A stretch of 64,000 bases of DNA from Parvibaculum sp. (GTDB lineage Bacteria > Pseudomonadota > Alphaproteobacteria > Parvibaculales > Parvibaculaceae): positions 1 to 64,000 of the forward strand of contig JARLIS010000029.1 of assembly GCA_031291615.1 (NCBI GenBank). Reading direction: 5' to 3'. A model generated the notes under the pieces. The model saw only the letters and a list, made by a program, of their open reading frames with translations, ran no database searches and was not told the origin of the DNA. Shown here piece by piece: positions 19,978-30,749 of the stretch. The stretch's first letter is position 1. Each line of letters begins with the position of its first letter. The position numbers and the translations under genes are program-made.

Positions 19978-21776
19978 GGACCATCGGCCGTCTGCTGCTT
20001 TTGATCATCGTCGTTCTGGGGCTTGCCGTCGTCGCGCTGAGCTTTGTCGACCTCGGACGCTTCTCGCCGCAGATCGAAGCGGCGGCGCAAAAGGCGACAG
20101 GACGCACGCTGAAAATCGACGGGCCTCTTCACATCGGCATTTCTCTGCTCCCTGAGCTCGTCGCCGAGAAGATCAGCTTCTCCAATGCCGATTGGGGCAC
20201 GCGGCCCAATATGGTGACTGCGGACAAGCTGGCGCTGAAGATCGCGCTGCTGCCTTTGCTCAAGGGTCAGGTCGGCCTGCAATCGGTCGAGCTCGACGGC
20301 GCCGACATCTATGTCGAGACGGACAAGAGCGGCAAGGGCAACTGGCAGTTCGGCACGGCTTCGACATCGGCGCCCGCCCAGCAGGCGAGCGGCGGCGGCG
20401 CGCCCGTGCTTGCAGGCGTGCCGAAGGTTTCGATTTCCGATCTCAAGATCACCTATCGTGACGGCAAGACGCAGAAGGTGACGAAGGCCGATTTCAAGAA
20501 GGTGGCCATCACGCCTTCCGGCAGCGGCGTTCACGCGACGATCGAGGGCGACGTCAACGGCTCGACTATCGCCTTCGATGCCGACGTCAACCAGACCTCG
20601 ACGGAAATCGCCCTCAAGAATGCGACGCTCACGGCGGCGGGCACCAGCGTCAAGGGCGACCTTACGGTGGGTCTCGCCGGTCCGAAGCCGAGCATCGTCG
20701 GCGCGCTGTCGAGCGACAAGTTCGACGTGACGCCGCTTGCCTCGGGCGGCGGCTCCGGCAAGTCGGGCGGCGGCAGCGGCAAGCTCTTCAGCCGCGATCC
20801 GCTGCCGCTCGACCAGCTCAATGCGGCCAATGCCGATGTCACGATCAGCGTCGCCACACTCATCTACAAGGGCGTGACGTTGCAGAACCTCAAACTGCCG
20901 ATCAAGCTGAAGGACGGCACGCTCAACCTGCCGGTGTCGCTTTCCTATCGCGGCACGCCGATCAATGTCGGATTGACGGCGAATGGCGGCGCGCGGTCGG
21001 TCGCGCTCGACGCAAAGACTGCAGGCCTCGATTTCGGCAAATTGCTGGCCGATCTCGACGCAACAAATCTTCTCACCGCCAAGGCCGACATTGCCGCGAA
21101 GCTTTCGGGCCATGGCGGTTCGCTCCATGACATTGCGGCGAGTGCCAACGGCGCGACCAATTTCGCGCTGGGCGAGGGCACTATCAACTCCCGCATGTTC
21201 GCCATCGCATCCAACGATCTCGCCAAGGCGCTGATCCCCAACGGGCAGAGCGGCGATACGGCCAAGCTCGTCTGCGTTCTCAGCGCCTTCAGCTTTCAGA
21301 ATGGCCTCGGCACGTCGAAGGCGCTTGCCGCCGAGACGGACAGCCTGATCACGACAGGCGGCGGCACGATCAATCTCGGTACGGAACAGATCGACCTGCT
21401 CCTGAAGCCGAAGCCGAAGAAGGCAAGCCTTGCGAGCCTTGCCTTCCCGATCCGCGTCTCCGGCCCGCTGACTGCCCCGAGCGGCGGCATCGACAAGGAA
21501 GGCGCGGCGCTCGGCATTGCGACGGCCGTGGGCGGCGTTGCGTTGACGGGCGGCGTCGGCGCGCTGCTGCCGCTGATGAGCACCGGCAATGACAGTGCGG
21601 CGGCGTCCGGCGGCTGCTCGAAGCTCGCTGCGGCGGCGACGCAGGATTCCGGCGTCGGCGGCACGGTCAAAGGCGTCGGCAGCGCGGTGGGCGGCGCGGC
21701 GGAAGGCGCGGCCAAGGGCGTCGGCGGCGCGGTCGACAGCGTAACCAAGGGTATCGGAGGCCTTTTCGGCAAGTGA
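19974..21776 (+). CDS. AsmA-family envelope protein
   Basis: 600 residues from the ATG at 19974, overlapping the preceding stop, with GGGGAGA upstream. One N-terminal membrane anchor (about residues 3-22) is followed by an AsmA-type domain (DGPLHIGISLLPELVAEKISFSNADWG region) with repeating beta-rich segments. A Gly/Ser linker is near 260 and a Gly-Ala-Val-rich tail covers the last 80 residues. AsmA-like proteins are thought to bridge the periplasm and affect outer-membrane lipid homeostasis. The fine role is unknown. Confidence 0.85.
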   Translation: MRTIGRLLLLIIVVLGLAVVALSFVDLGRFSPQIEAAAQKATGRTLKIDGPLHIGISLLPELVAEKISFSNADWGTRPNMVTADKLALKIALLPLLKGQVGLQSVELDGADIYVETDKSGKGNWQFGTASTSAPAQQASGGGAPVLAGVPKVSISDLKITYRDGKTQKVTKADFKKVAITPSGSGVHATIEGDVNGSTIAFDADVNQTSTEIALKNATLTAAGTSVKGDLTVGLAGPKPSIVGALSSDKFDVTPLASGGGSGKSGGGSGKLFSRDPLPLDQLNAANADVTISVATLIYKGVTLQNLKLPIKLKDGTLNLPVSLSYRGTPINVGLTANGGARSVALDAKTAGLDFGKLLADLDATNLLTAKADIAAKLSGHGGSLHDIAASANGATNFALGEGTINSRMFAIASNDLAKALIPNGQSGDTAKLVCVLSAFSFQNGLGTSKALAAETDSLITTGGGTINLGTEQIDLLLKPKPKKASLASLAFPIRVSGPLTAPSGGIDKEGAALGIATAVGGVALTGGVGALLPLMSTGNDSAAASGGCSKLAAAATQDSGVGGTVKGVGSAVGGAAEGAAKGVGGAVDSVTKGIGGLFGK

Positions 21777-21780
21777 CGGC

Positions 21781-22575
21781 ATGAGCGACGAGCGGTCCAT
21801 CTTCGATCTCGGTTCGGGTGCGAGCCTCAACGAGCAGGTCGCGCATCCGGGTCGGAACACGTTCCGGCCCATGCCGAAGCGTTTCTACAAGGAAGCCGCC
21901 GCCGCGCCGCTCGGCGGGGGCTTCACCGTGCTTCTCGACGGGCGCGGCGTGAAAACCCCGGCGCGCGCGCCGCTGGTTGTGCCGACCCGCGCGCTTGCCG
22001 AGGCGATGGCGGGCGAGTGGGACGCACAAGGCGAGCAGATCGATCCGCGCCAGATGTGGCTCACCAAGCTCGCCAACACAGCGGTCGACCGCGTGGCGTC
22101 GCGGCGCGATCCGGTGATCGACGAAATCGCGGCCTTTGCCGGCACCGATCTCGTGAGCTACCGCGCCCATCATCCCGATGCGCTGGTGGAGCGACAGTCG
22201 GCGCATTGGGACCCGGTGATCGAATGGGCGGCCGAGACGTTCGGCGCGCGGCTCAAGGTCACGACAGGCGTCGCGCCCATTGCGCAGGACGAGGCGGCCC
22301 TGGCGCGGCTGCGGGCGGCCATTGCGGCGGCGGGCGAGTTCGAGCTTGCCGCCCTCCATAATGCCGTGTCGCTCACCGGCTCGGCCCTCATCGGCCTTGC
22401 GCTCCTCCACAAGCGGCTCGACGCCCTCCAGGCCTTCGACGCGGCGCATGTGGACGAGGCCTGGCAGGCCGAGCTTTGCGGCGAGGATGAAGACGAGGCC
22501 CAGCGCCTCGCCATTCGCAAGGCGGAGCTTCTCGACACGGCCCGCTTCCTCGAACTTTTGTCGGACGCTACGTAA
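21781..22575 (+). CDS. ATP12-family F1-ATPase assembly chaperone
   Basis: 264 residues. It shows the ATP12 pattern: KRFYKEA, LLDGRGVKTPARAPL, a GEWDAQGEQIDPRQMWLTKLANTAVDRV segment (cited in pieces), and LVSYRA with WDPVIEWA. In mitochondria ATP12 binds the F1 alpha subunit before hexamer assembly; alphaproteobacterial homologues are assumed to do the same. It starts 4 bases after the AsmA-family stop, so probably the same transcript. Confidence 0.88.
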   Translation: MSDERSIFDLGSGASLNEQVAHPGRNTFRPMPKRFYKEAAAAPLGGGFTVLLDGRGVKTPARAPLVVPTRALAEAMAGEWDAQGEQIDPRQMWLTKLANTAVDRVASRRDPVIDEIAAFAGTDLVSYRAHHPDALVERQSAHWDPVIEWAAETFGARLKVTTGVAPIAQDEAALARLRAAIAAAGEFELAALHNAVSLTGSALIGLALLHKRLDALQAFDAAHVDEAWQAELCGEDEDEAQRLAIRKAELLDTARFLELLSDAT

Positions 22576-22713
22576 ACCCCGCTCTTTGGAGGGGGTGCTA
22601 AGCCATTGGCAAGCGGGCGATTTCGGTGCTATTCAAAGCCCTTCGCATGGCTATCTCCACATCGGTAAAACCCGGCTGTTTCCATCTTTACGGCATGGGG
22701 TTCAGGGGGCTGA

Positions 22714-24246
22714 ATGAAAGAAATTATTCGCCAGCTTGAAGAGCGGCGGCAGGTCGCCCGGCTCGGCGGCGGTCAGAAGCGCATCGACGCGCAGCATGGC
22801 CGCGGCAAGCTCACAGCGCGCGAGCGCATCGAACTGCTGCTCGACGAGGGCTCCTTCGAAGAGTTCGACATGTTCGTCGAACATGACTGCCATGACTTCG
22901 GCATGGACAAGCAGAAGATTCCCGGCGACGGCGTTGTCACCGGCTGGGGCACGGTCAATGGCCGTCCCGTCTATGTCTTCGTGAAAGACTTCACCGTCTT
23001 CGGCGGCTCGCTCTCGCGCAGCCACGCCAAGAAGATGACGAAGGTGCAGGACATGGCGCTGCGCACCGGCGCGCCCATCATCGGCCTTTTCGACGCGGGC
23101 GGCGCGCGCATTCAGGAAGGCGTCGATGCGCTCGGCGGCTATGGCGAAGTCTTCACGCGCAACGTGCTGGCCTCGGGCGTCATCCCGCAGATCTCCGTCA
23201 TCATGGGGCCATGCGCCGGCGGCGACGTCTATTCGCCGGCCATGACCGATTTCATCTTCATGGTGCGCGACACCTCCTACATGTTCGTGACCGGCCCCGA
23301 CGTCGTGAAGACCGTGACGAACGAGACGGTCACGTCCGAGCAGCTCGGCGGTGCGTCCATTCATACGGTCAAGTCGTCGGTCGCCGATGGCGCATGGGAC
23401 AATGACGTCATCACCATGACGCAGATCCGCCGCCTGGTGGATTTCCTGCCGTCCTCCAACAAGGACGATGTGCCGGAGCGGCCTTACTTCGACGATCCGA
23501 AGCGCATCGAGATGTCGCTCGACACGCTGATTCCGGCCAATCCCAACATGCCCTACGACATGAAGGAACTGATCCTCAAGGTCGTGGACGAGGCGGATTT
23601 CTTCGAGCTTCAGGAAGGCTTCGCCAAGAACATCATCACCGGCTTTGCCCGCGTCGAAGGCCGCACGGTCGGCATCGTCGCCAATCAGCCGATGGTGCTT
23701 GCGGGCGTGCTCGACTCGGACGCGAGCCGCAAGGCCGCGCGCTTCGTGCGCTTCTGCGATTGCTTCAACATTCCGATCGTCACATTCGTCGACGTGCCGG
23801 GCTTCCTGCCGGGCACCGCGCAGGAATATGGCGGCCTCATCAAGCACGGCGCGAAACTTCTGTTCGCCTACACGGAAGCGACCGTGCCGAAAATCACCGT
23901 CATCACCCGCAAGGCCTATGGCGGCGCCTATGACGTGATGTCGTCGAAGCATATTCGCGGCGATCTCAACTATGCCTGGCCCACCGCCGAAATCGCGGTC
24001 ATGGGCGCGAAGGGCGCGGTCGAGATCATTCATCGCGCCGATATCGGCGACGCGCAGAAGATCGCGGCGCATACGAAGGCCTATGAGGACCGCTTCCTCA
24101 ATCCCTTCGTCGCGGCCGAGCGCGGTTATATCGACGAAGTCATCATGCCGCATTCGACACGGCCCCGCATCGCGCGGGCTCTCGCGCTCCTTCGCCACAA
24201 GGAACTCGAGAATCCGTGGAAGAAGCACGACAACATTCCGCTCTGA
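22714..24246 (+). CDS. pccB: Propionyl-CoA carboxylase beta subunit (carboxyltransferase)
   Basis: 510 residues, the usual PccB length. The two crotonase-like halves show [38 protein letters not shown] and, in the C-terminal half, [15 protein letters not shown] with [15 protein letters not shown]. It transfers carboxyl from biotin to propionyl-CoA, giving methylmalonyl-CoA. The pccA subunit follows 11 bases later. A 138-base gap upstream probably holds the promoter. Confidence 0.93.
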   Translation: MKEIIRQLEERRQVARLGGGQKRIDAQHGRGKLTARERIELLLDEGSFEEFDMFVEHDCHDFGMDKQKIPGDGVVTGWGTVNGRPVYVFVKDFTVFGGSLSRSHAKKMTKVQDMALRTGAPIIGLFDAGGARIQEGVDALGGYGEVFTRNVLASGVIPQISVIMGPCAGGDVYSPAMTDFIFMVRDTSYMFVTGPDVVKTVTNETVTSEQLGGASIHTVKSSVADGAWDNDVITMTQIRRLVDFLPSSNKDDVPERPYFDDPKRIEMSLDTLIPANPNMPYDMKELILKVVDEADFFELQEGFAKNIITGFARVEGRTVGIVANQPMVLAGVLDSDASRKAARFVRFCDCFNIPIVTFVDVPGFLPGTAQEYGGLIKHGAKLLFAYTEATVPKITVITRKAYGGAYDVMSSKHIRGDLNYAWPTAEIAVMGAKGAVEIIHRADIGDAQKIAAHTKAYEDRFLNPFVAAERGYIDEVIMPHSTRPRIARALALLRHKELENPWKKHDNIPL

Positions 24247-24257
24247 GGGCGATCCCC

Positions 24258-26282
<2,025 letters not shown>

Positions 26283-26392
26283 CGTTCCTGCTCGGGGTCT
26301 TGCCGGCGGACAATAGCTCCTTGCCCCGTTGACATGACTCGCGCCCGCGCCCAGCCTTGTTCTCACAGGCTTTGGGGCTTGCGGAGGAAGCT

Positions 26393-27391
26393 ATGCGCGG
26401 CGGAGCTTTTCTTGGATTTCTGGTGCTGGCGGCGGCGCTGCTCGGCTGGGTCGATGCGGCTGCGGCGGATGCGCCGAAATCGGGCGCGCCGGGCGCCGTC
26501 GAGTGGCAGGTCGGCGACGGGCTCTTTCTGGCCGGACGCGACCTCACTTTCAGCCGCGATGTGGACGGTTCGCTCACCATCACCGGCGAGACGGTCGAGG
26601 TCACGCGCGAGGCCCGCGTGAAGGGCGACATATGGATCGCCGGACGGCGCGTCGCCTATGAAGGCGACGGGGGAGGCGATCTCGCCATCCGCGCGCAGGA
26701 CGCGCTGATCAACGGCCATGTGAAGGGCGATGTCAGTTTCTACGGCGTCAATCTCGCCTTCGGGCCGGATGCGCGCATCGACGGCGCGGTTCACTATTTC
26801 GCCGCCGGTCCCGCCGAAGTCGATGCCGGTGCCCAGATCAAGGGCGGCATGAAATCGAGCATGCTGCGGGAAGACGGGCGCGCGGTGGAATATGACTGGC
26901 GCGATCGCTGGGCGGCGCCGGGCTACCGCATTTCATGGGCAGGTGCGATCTTCTTCGGCATTCTTGCCGGCATTGCCGCGCTCGTTGCGCCTGAAAGCGC
27001 GGCGCGGCTTCGCGAGGCGGCAGTCGGTCAGCCGGGCTATGCGCTTGCGGCGGGGCTCCTCTGGCTTGTCGGCACGCCGATCCTTGCCGTCATCGCGCTC
27101 ATCACCATTGTCGGTCTGCCTCTTGCCCTTGTCATCGTCCTGCTATGGCCGTTCGGCATCGTCATGGGTCTTGTCGCCTCCATTCTCGTCCTTGGAGAAA
27201 TCCTGTCGGGGCACATGACGGCGGGCGTGGAGGGCGCGACGCGGCGCATTCTCGGCGTCGCGGCGGCGACGATCGTGCTCTGGATCGGCATTTCGCTGCC
27301 GGCGCTTGGCGGGCTCGTCTGGCTCGGCGCGGTCACGCTCGGCATCGGTGCGGTGGCGCTGGCGGGACGCGTGAGGTTCACGGCGATCTGA
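26393..27391 (+). CDS. Secreted/membrane protein with bactofilin-like repeats, unknown function
   Basis: 332 residues from the ATG at 26393, preceded by GAGGAAG. Signal peptide at about 1-28. Residues 40-165 are beta-repeat-like, with alternating short motifs (DLTFSRDVDGSLTI, ARVKGDIWIAGRRV, INGHVKGDVSFYG, DARIDGAVHYF) resembling the stacked turns of polymer-forming (bactofilin-like) domains. The C-terminal half has three or four hydrophobic segments rich in Ala, Leu and Gly. I recognise no named function. It stands alone between pccA and lipB. Confidence 0.7.
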   Translation: MRGGAFLGFLVLAAALLGWVDAAAADAPKSGAPGAVEWQVGDGLFLAGRDLTFSRDVDGSLTITGETVEVTREARVKGDIWIAGRRVAYEGDGGGDLAIRAQDALINGHVKGDVSFYGVNLAFGPDARIDGAVHYFAAGPAEVDAGAQIKGGMKSSMLREDGRAVEYDWRDRWAAPGYRISWAGAIFFGILAGIAALVAPESAARLREAAVGQPGYALAAGLLWLVGTPILAVIALITIVGLPLALVIVLLWPFGIVMGLVASILVLGEILSGHMTAGVEGATRRILGVAAATIVLWIGISLPALGGLVWLGAVTLGIGAVALAGRVRFTAI

Positions 27392-27403
27392 AGTCGGCTT
27401 CGT

Positions 27404-27441
27404 CCTTCGAGACACCATGCTTCCGCATCGCGTCTCGAAGG
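27404..27441. repeat. Inverted repeat of the CCTTCGAGAC family
   Basis: CCTTCGAGAC (27404-27413) and its complement GTCTCGAAGG (27432-27441) enclose an 18-base loop. The same arms bound larger repeats at 45612-45701 and 58773-58887. It lies between two convergent genes and may act as a terminator-like structure. Confidence 0.6.
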
Positions 27442-27452
27442 GCAAGGCCCGG

Positions 27453-28136
27453 TCACTTCCCGCCGAAAACCTGCTCGAAGGTTTTCTTCATCGCCACATC
27501 GACATCTTCCATCGTCGCGGTGATGCCGAGATCGGCAAGGCTCGTCACGCCGTGCTGGCTGATGCCGCAGGGCACGATGCCGTCGAAATGATCGAGCGCG
27601 GGATCGACGTTGAGGCTGACGCCGTGAAACGTCACCCATTTGCGGATGCGGACGCCGATGGCGGCGATCTTGTCTTCGCGTCCAGGGCCGAGATCGGGCC
27701 TGCGCACCCAGACGCCGACGCGGCCTTCGCGCAATTCGCCGACGACATTGAACTCGGCCAGCGTCGCGATCAGCCAGCGCTCGAGGTCGCCGACGAATCT
27801 GCGCACGTCGGGCCCGCGCTTCTTCAGGTCGAGCATCACATAGCCAACCCGCTGTCCGGGGCCGTGATAGGTGTATTGCCCGCCGCGTCCGGTCTTGAAG
27901 ACAGGGAAGCGGTCCGGCGACAGCAGGTCCTTTTCATCGGCGCTGGTGCCGGCCGTATAGAGCGGCGGATGCTCGAGCAGCCAGACAAGTTCCGGGGCTT
28001 CGCCTTCGGCGAGCGCCGTCACGTGCTCCTCCATCCCGGCCAGCGCCGCGTCATAGGGAACGGGGGCGTCTGAAATGCGCCATTCGACCCCGGCGGGGTC
28101 GAAAAGGGGGGGCTGGAGAGGGGCGGTTTTAACCAT
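27453..28136 (-). CDS. lipB: Octanoyltransferase (lipoate biosynthesis)
   Basis: 227 residues. LipB moves octanoyl from acyl carrier protein to lipoyl domains. Family motifs: [34 protein letters not shown], the lysine-containing [16 protein letters not shown], and the catalytic cysteine in [14 protein letters not shown]. It is convergent with the membrane protein gene and divergent from the FliN-like gene. Confidence 0.95.
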   Translation of the reverse strand: MVKTAPLQPPLFDPAGVEWRISDAPVPYDAALAGMEEHVTALAEGEAPELVWLLEHPPLYTAGTSADEKDLLSPDRFPVFKTGRGGQYTYHGPGQRVGYVMLDLKKRGPDVRRFVGDLERWLIATLAEFNVVGELREGRVGVWVRRPDLGPGREDKIAAIGVRIRKWVTFHGVSLNVDPALDHFDGIVPCGISQHGVTSLADLGITATMEDVDVAMKKTFEQVFGGK

Positions 28137-28166
28137 GGCGTAACTCTAACATGCGACCTTTCAGGA

Positions 28167-28436
28167 ATGTTGAAGTCGCGTGATGGCCAGCTGGGGATAG
28201 AAGTGAACTCCGTCAACAACGTCTTTGTCGAAATCTCCGTCGTGCTCGGCCGGACCAACCTGCCGATCCATCAGCTTTTGAAGATGGGACGCGGCGCGAT
28301 CATCGAACTCGACAGCCATTCCGAGGACGAAGTCTGGCTGCTTGCCAACAATGTGCCCATCGCCCGCGGCGAGATCGTGGTGCAGGGCGACAAGATCGCC
28401 GTTTCGATCACCAATACGCTCAAAGCCTTCGGCTGA
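28167..28436 (+). CDS. fliN: FliN-like flagellar motor switch (SpoA-domain) protein, orphan
   Basis: 89 residues from the ATG at 28167, or 77 from a GTG at 28203 that has GGGGA upstream; the shorter start may be the true one. Nearly the whole protein is a SpoA domain: VEISVVLGRTNLPIHQLLKMGRGAIIELD, then ARGEIVVQGDKIAVSI (quoted in pieces). FliN forms the C-ring of the flagellar switch. No other flagellar gene is in the window, which is unusual but known for some alphaproteobacteria. Confidence 0.85.
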   Translation: MLKSRDGQLGIEVNSVNNVFVEISVVLGRTNLPIHQLLKMGRGAIIELDSHSEDEVWLLANNVPIARGEIVVQGDKIAVSITNTLKAFG

Positions 28437-28623
28437 GACCGCGCGGCCGATTTCGGGCATGGACACGCCCACCTCCCTATTATACATAATAATATTGGTA
28501 ATTAGGCATTAATACGGCCTGATATTGAATTATTGCGCGCACTGGCTTACTTCTTTGAGAATTAGGCCAGACGACCCGCGGCGCCGCTAAATTCCTTCGG
28601 CCCGTTTCCCGTCAGGAGATCCG

Positions 28624-29184
28624 ATGTTTCCGATCGTTCTCGATCCCGGCGCGCTCAGGTTTGCGCTGATCGGCGAGGGCGAGGCCGTGCTGAAGCGCCT
28701 CGCGCTTCTCGACGAGGCTGGAGTTATTCACGTCGAGGTCTATTCCGGCTCGCCTGACGCCGCTTTTCTGGCGCGGGCCGGAGACCGGCTCAAGGGCAAA
28801 AGGCCTTCCCAGGCCGCTCTGGAGGCCGCCCAGGTGGTGTTGATCGCCGGGCTCGAGCCGGGTGAGGCGGAGACCCTGGCAGGCCTCGTCCGCAAGGCGG
28901 GGCGGCTGGTGAATACCGAGGATGTGAAGGCGCTTTGCGACTTCCATATCCCTTCGGCGGTGAGGCGGGGAGATCTTCTGCTCACGGTTTCGACCGGGGG
29001 CAGGTCGCCCGGCCTCGCAAGGCGGCTTCGCCGTCATATTGAGGCGCTGTTCGGCCCGGAATGGGCGGGGCGGCTCGACGAACTGGCGGACCGGCGCGAG
29101 GGCTGGCGGCGTCAGGGATTGGACATCCCGTCTATCGGGCGCCGCACCGACGCGTATGTCGATGAAAAAGGTTGGTTGTCATGA
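28624..29184 (+). CDS. cysG: Siroheme synthase N-terminal type (precorrin-2 dehydrogenase/ferrochelatase)
   Basis: 186 residues, equal to the N-terminal (Met8-like) part of CysG only; the uroporphyrinogen methyltransferase domain is absent and must be elsewhere. The NAD-binding motif reads IGEGEAVLKRLALLDEAG. VNTEDVKALCDFHIPS and LLTVSTGGRSPGLARRLR are family landmarks. It makes siroheme for sulfite reductase, in line with the overlapping cysH. AGGAG precedes the ATG. A 187-base AT-rich stretch upstream probably carries the promoter. Confidence 0.88.
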   Translation: MFPIVLDPGALRFALIGEGEAVLKRLALLDEAGVIHVEVYSGSPDAAFLARAGDRLKGKRPSQAALEAAQVVLIAGLEPGEAETLAGLVRKAGRLVNTEDVKALCDFHIPSAVRRGDLLLTVSTGGRSPGLARRLRRHIEALFGPEWAGRLDELADRREGWRRQGLDIPSIGRRTDAYVDEKGWLS

Positions 29185-29984
29185 CCGTTCTCCAGCTCAA
29201 GAGCCACGAAGGCCGCGCGGCCGCGATGGACCCGGCCACCGTCGTCTCGTCGCGCCTCGACTCGCTTCGGACGGATTATGCGGGGCTGACCGGCGGGGCC
29301 TTGCTCGAAGCCATGATCAAGACGGAATTCGCGGGCAAGATCGCGGTGGTTTCGTCCTTCGGCGCCGAGTCGGCCGTGCTCCTGCACATGGTCGCCGAAG
29401 TCGATCCGACGACGCCGGTCATCTTCCTCAACACCGGCAAGCTGTTCGGCGAAACGCTGCGCTATCGCGACCGGCTTCAGGAAAAGCTCGGCCTGACCGA
29501 TGTGCGCGCCGTCGGCCCGCATCCGGCCGATCTTGCGGCCAAAGACCCCAATGGCGGGCTCTGGAACGCCGATCCCGACGCCTGCTGCTTCGTGCGCAAG
29601 GTGCTGCCGCTCGAACGCGCGCTGAAGGGATTTTCGGCTTCTATCACGGGCCGCAAGCGCTTCCAGACCAGCGCACGCTCGATCATGCAGCCGATCGAGG
29701 AAGAGGCGATCCGCGGCACGGGCGAGCCGGGCGGCGCCGGCGGCACGCGCTTCAAGATCAATCCGCTGGCCTTCTGGGGCCAGGAGGAACTGGAGAGCTA
29801 TACCGAGGCGCATCGCCTGCCGCGTCACCCGCTGGTCAAGGACGGCTACCTGTCCATCGGCTGCATGCCCTGCACTGAAAAGGTCCCGGAAGGCGGTAGC
29901 TATCGCGACGGACGCTGGGTCGGCCGCGACAAGGACGAGTGCGGCATCCATCTGCCGGTGAACACGGACGGCGACGGCATCTAA
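29181..29984 (+). CDS. cysH: Adenylylsulfate (APS) reductase, assimilatory
   Basis: 267 residues from the ATG at 29181, overlapping the previous stop (ATGA). PAPS-reductase fold: SSFGAESAVLLHMV is the P-loop. A CC pair (DACCFVRK) and a CxxC (GCMPCTEK) are the [4Fe-4S] ligands that mark the APS-using type. The catalytic cysteine lies in ECGIH near the C-terminus. The last 85 bases, including ECGIH, are repeated at 30665-30749. The protein itself looks complete. Confidence 0.93.
   Translation: MTVLQLKSHEGRAAAMDPATVVSSRLDSLRTDYAGLTGGALLEAMIKTEFAGKIAVVSSFGAESAVLLHMVAEVDPTTPVIFLNTGKLFGETLRYRDRLQEKLGLTDVRAVGPHPADLAAKDPNGGLWNADPDACCFVRKVLPLERALKGFSASITGRKRFQTSARSIMQPIEEEAIRGTGEPGGAGGTRFKINPLAFWGQEELESYTEAHRLPRHPLVKDGYLSIGCMPCTEKVPEGGSYRDGRWVGRDKDECGIHLPVNTDGDGI
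29898..29982 (+). repeat. Direct repeat, copy 1 (3' end of cysH)
   Basis: 85 bases from AGCTATCGCGACGGACGCTG to the penultimate codon of cysH. It matches 30665-30749 at 84 of 85 positions (C versus T in the codon after DG). The two copies bracket the low-GC insert and lie 767 bases apart. Confidence 0.9.
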
Positions 29985-30016
29985 CCGAAAGCCAGCGATA
30001 TGAAGCTTGGCCCGAT

Positions 30017-30214
30017 CTATTCTGAGACGCTGTACGCTGAAACGTTATCAAGAATCAGCGCACTCAACTTTGCGTCGGCTTCTATTTCCAATTGAGTTGC
30101 GCGAAGCATTTCCTTCGTGCTCCCTGCCTGTCTGGCCCGTTGATTAAAGAAACGGGCCCAACCTACTTTCTTACTACTGAGGCGAAGCATTTTATGCGCT
30201 GCTTCAAAATTCAC
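30017..30214 (-). CDS. Unknown small protein, second gene of mini-operon
   Basis: 65 residues from a GTG at 30214 that overlaps the stop of the upstream gene (GTGA); the frame is open further upstream, inside the other gene. Sequence starts VNFEAAHKMLRLSSKKVGW and continues with basic then acidic helix-like stretches (RATQLEIEADAKLSALIL). No family recognised. Overlap and shared strand suggest cotranscription with 30211-30459. Confidence 0.45.
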   Translation of the reverse strand: MNFEAAHKMLRLSSKKVGWARFFNQRARQAGSTKEMLRATQLEIEADAKLSALILDNVSAYSVSE

Positions 30215-30459
30215 GGCATGGTTCCTTTGTCGATGAGCCTCTTCGCGTAGTCGAGCATTGCGAGACCACAATTAAGAGCTCCGTCCGCCCGGGGAAACTC
30301 TTTCTTAGCAGACGGAAATTTCTCGACGAACTTATTGCCCTCTTGAATTCCAATTCGAACGCCGATGCACCACATTGTTGGTGTTTCATTGATTGAGCAC
30401 TCGATCAAGAAAGGCCCATAAGCTTCCAACCTTTGATAATCTTGAATTTCTATCGTCAT
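30211..30459 (-). CDS. Unknown small protein, first gene of mini-operon
   Basis: 82 residues beginning MTIEIQDYQRLEAYGPFLIE. It is mixed alpha/beta in character with three cysteines (IECSINE, MWCIGVRIG, LNCGLAML). Codon use is less G/C-rich at third positions than neighbouring genes, in keeping with transfer. No family recognised. A TTGTTC-N16-TATGAT promoter-like sequence precedes it on the minus strand. Confidence 0.5.
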   Translation of the reverse strand: MTIEIQDYQRLEAYGPFLIECSINETPTMWCIGVRIGIQEGNKFVEKFPSAKKEFPRADGALNCGLAMLDYAKRLIDKGTMP

Positions 30460-30508
30460 CTTGGTTCCGGAGTTGCGGCCAGTTCATGGATTCAAAGTCT
30501 ATTTGAAA

Positions 30509-30535
30509 TCATAGTTCAGAACGAAAGTAGAACAA
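30509..30535 (-). promoter_or_regulatory. Promoter-like sequence for the two-gene insert
   Basis: On the minus strand TTGTTC (30535-30530) and TATGAT (30514-30509) are spaced by 15 bases, about 50 bases ahead of the first small gene. It is inside the low-GC insert, so the cargo would be transcribed on its own. Confidence 0.45.
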
Positions 30536-30664
30536 GAAAAACTTGACGGCTCTGCGATCACGGATGAATTGGATTGATTTGAGGATGACGTCGTTGGCAC
30601 GTTAGACGTGTGAGTTCGGATCAGCTCGCATTCATGGATGATGAAACCCATTGTTCTGGTCGAC

Positions 30665-30749
30665 AGCTATCGCGACGGATGCTGGGTCGGCCGCGACAAG
30701 GACGAGTGCGGCATCCATCTGCCGGTGAACACGGACGGCGACGGCATCT
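30665..30749 (+). repeat. Direct repeat, copy 2 (cysH 3'-end remnant)
   Basis: Second copy of the last 85 bases of cysH, here followed by TGA rather than TAA. Read in the cysH frame it encodes SYRDGCWVGRDKDECGIH and the rest of the C-terminus, so the catalytic motif is preserved but detached from the gene. It may be the original chromosomal cysH end, displaced by the insertion. Confidence 0.88.

Larger units (their letters stand above)
29985..30664. mobile_element. Low-GC insert bounded by cysH 3'-end repeats
   Basis: 680 bases between the two repeat copies. Base composition is clearly lower in G+C than the flanks: 30481-30540 has 18 G/C of 60. It contains two overlapping minus-strand small genes with their own promoter-like sequence and no integrase or transposase. 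Duplication of a gene's 3' end at both edges is the layout left by site-specific or single-crossover integration that rebuilds the target gene. The element looks reduced or is a mini-element mobilised from elsewhere. Confidence 0.6.
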
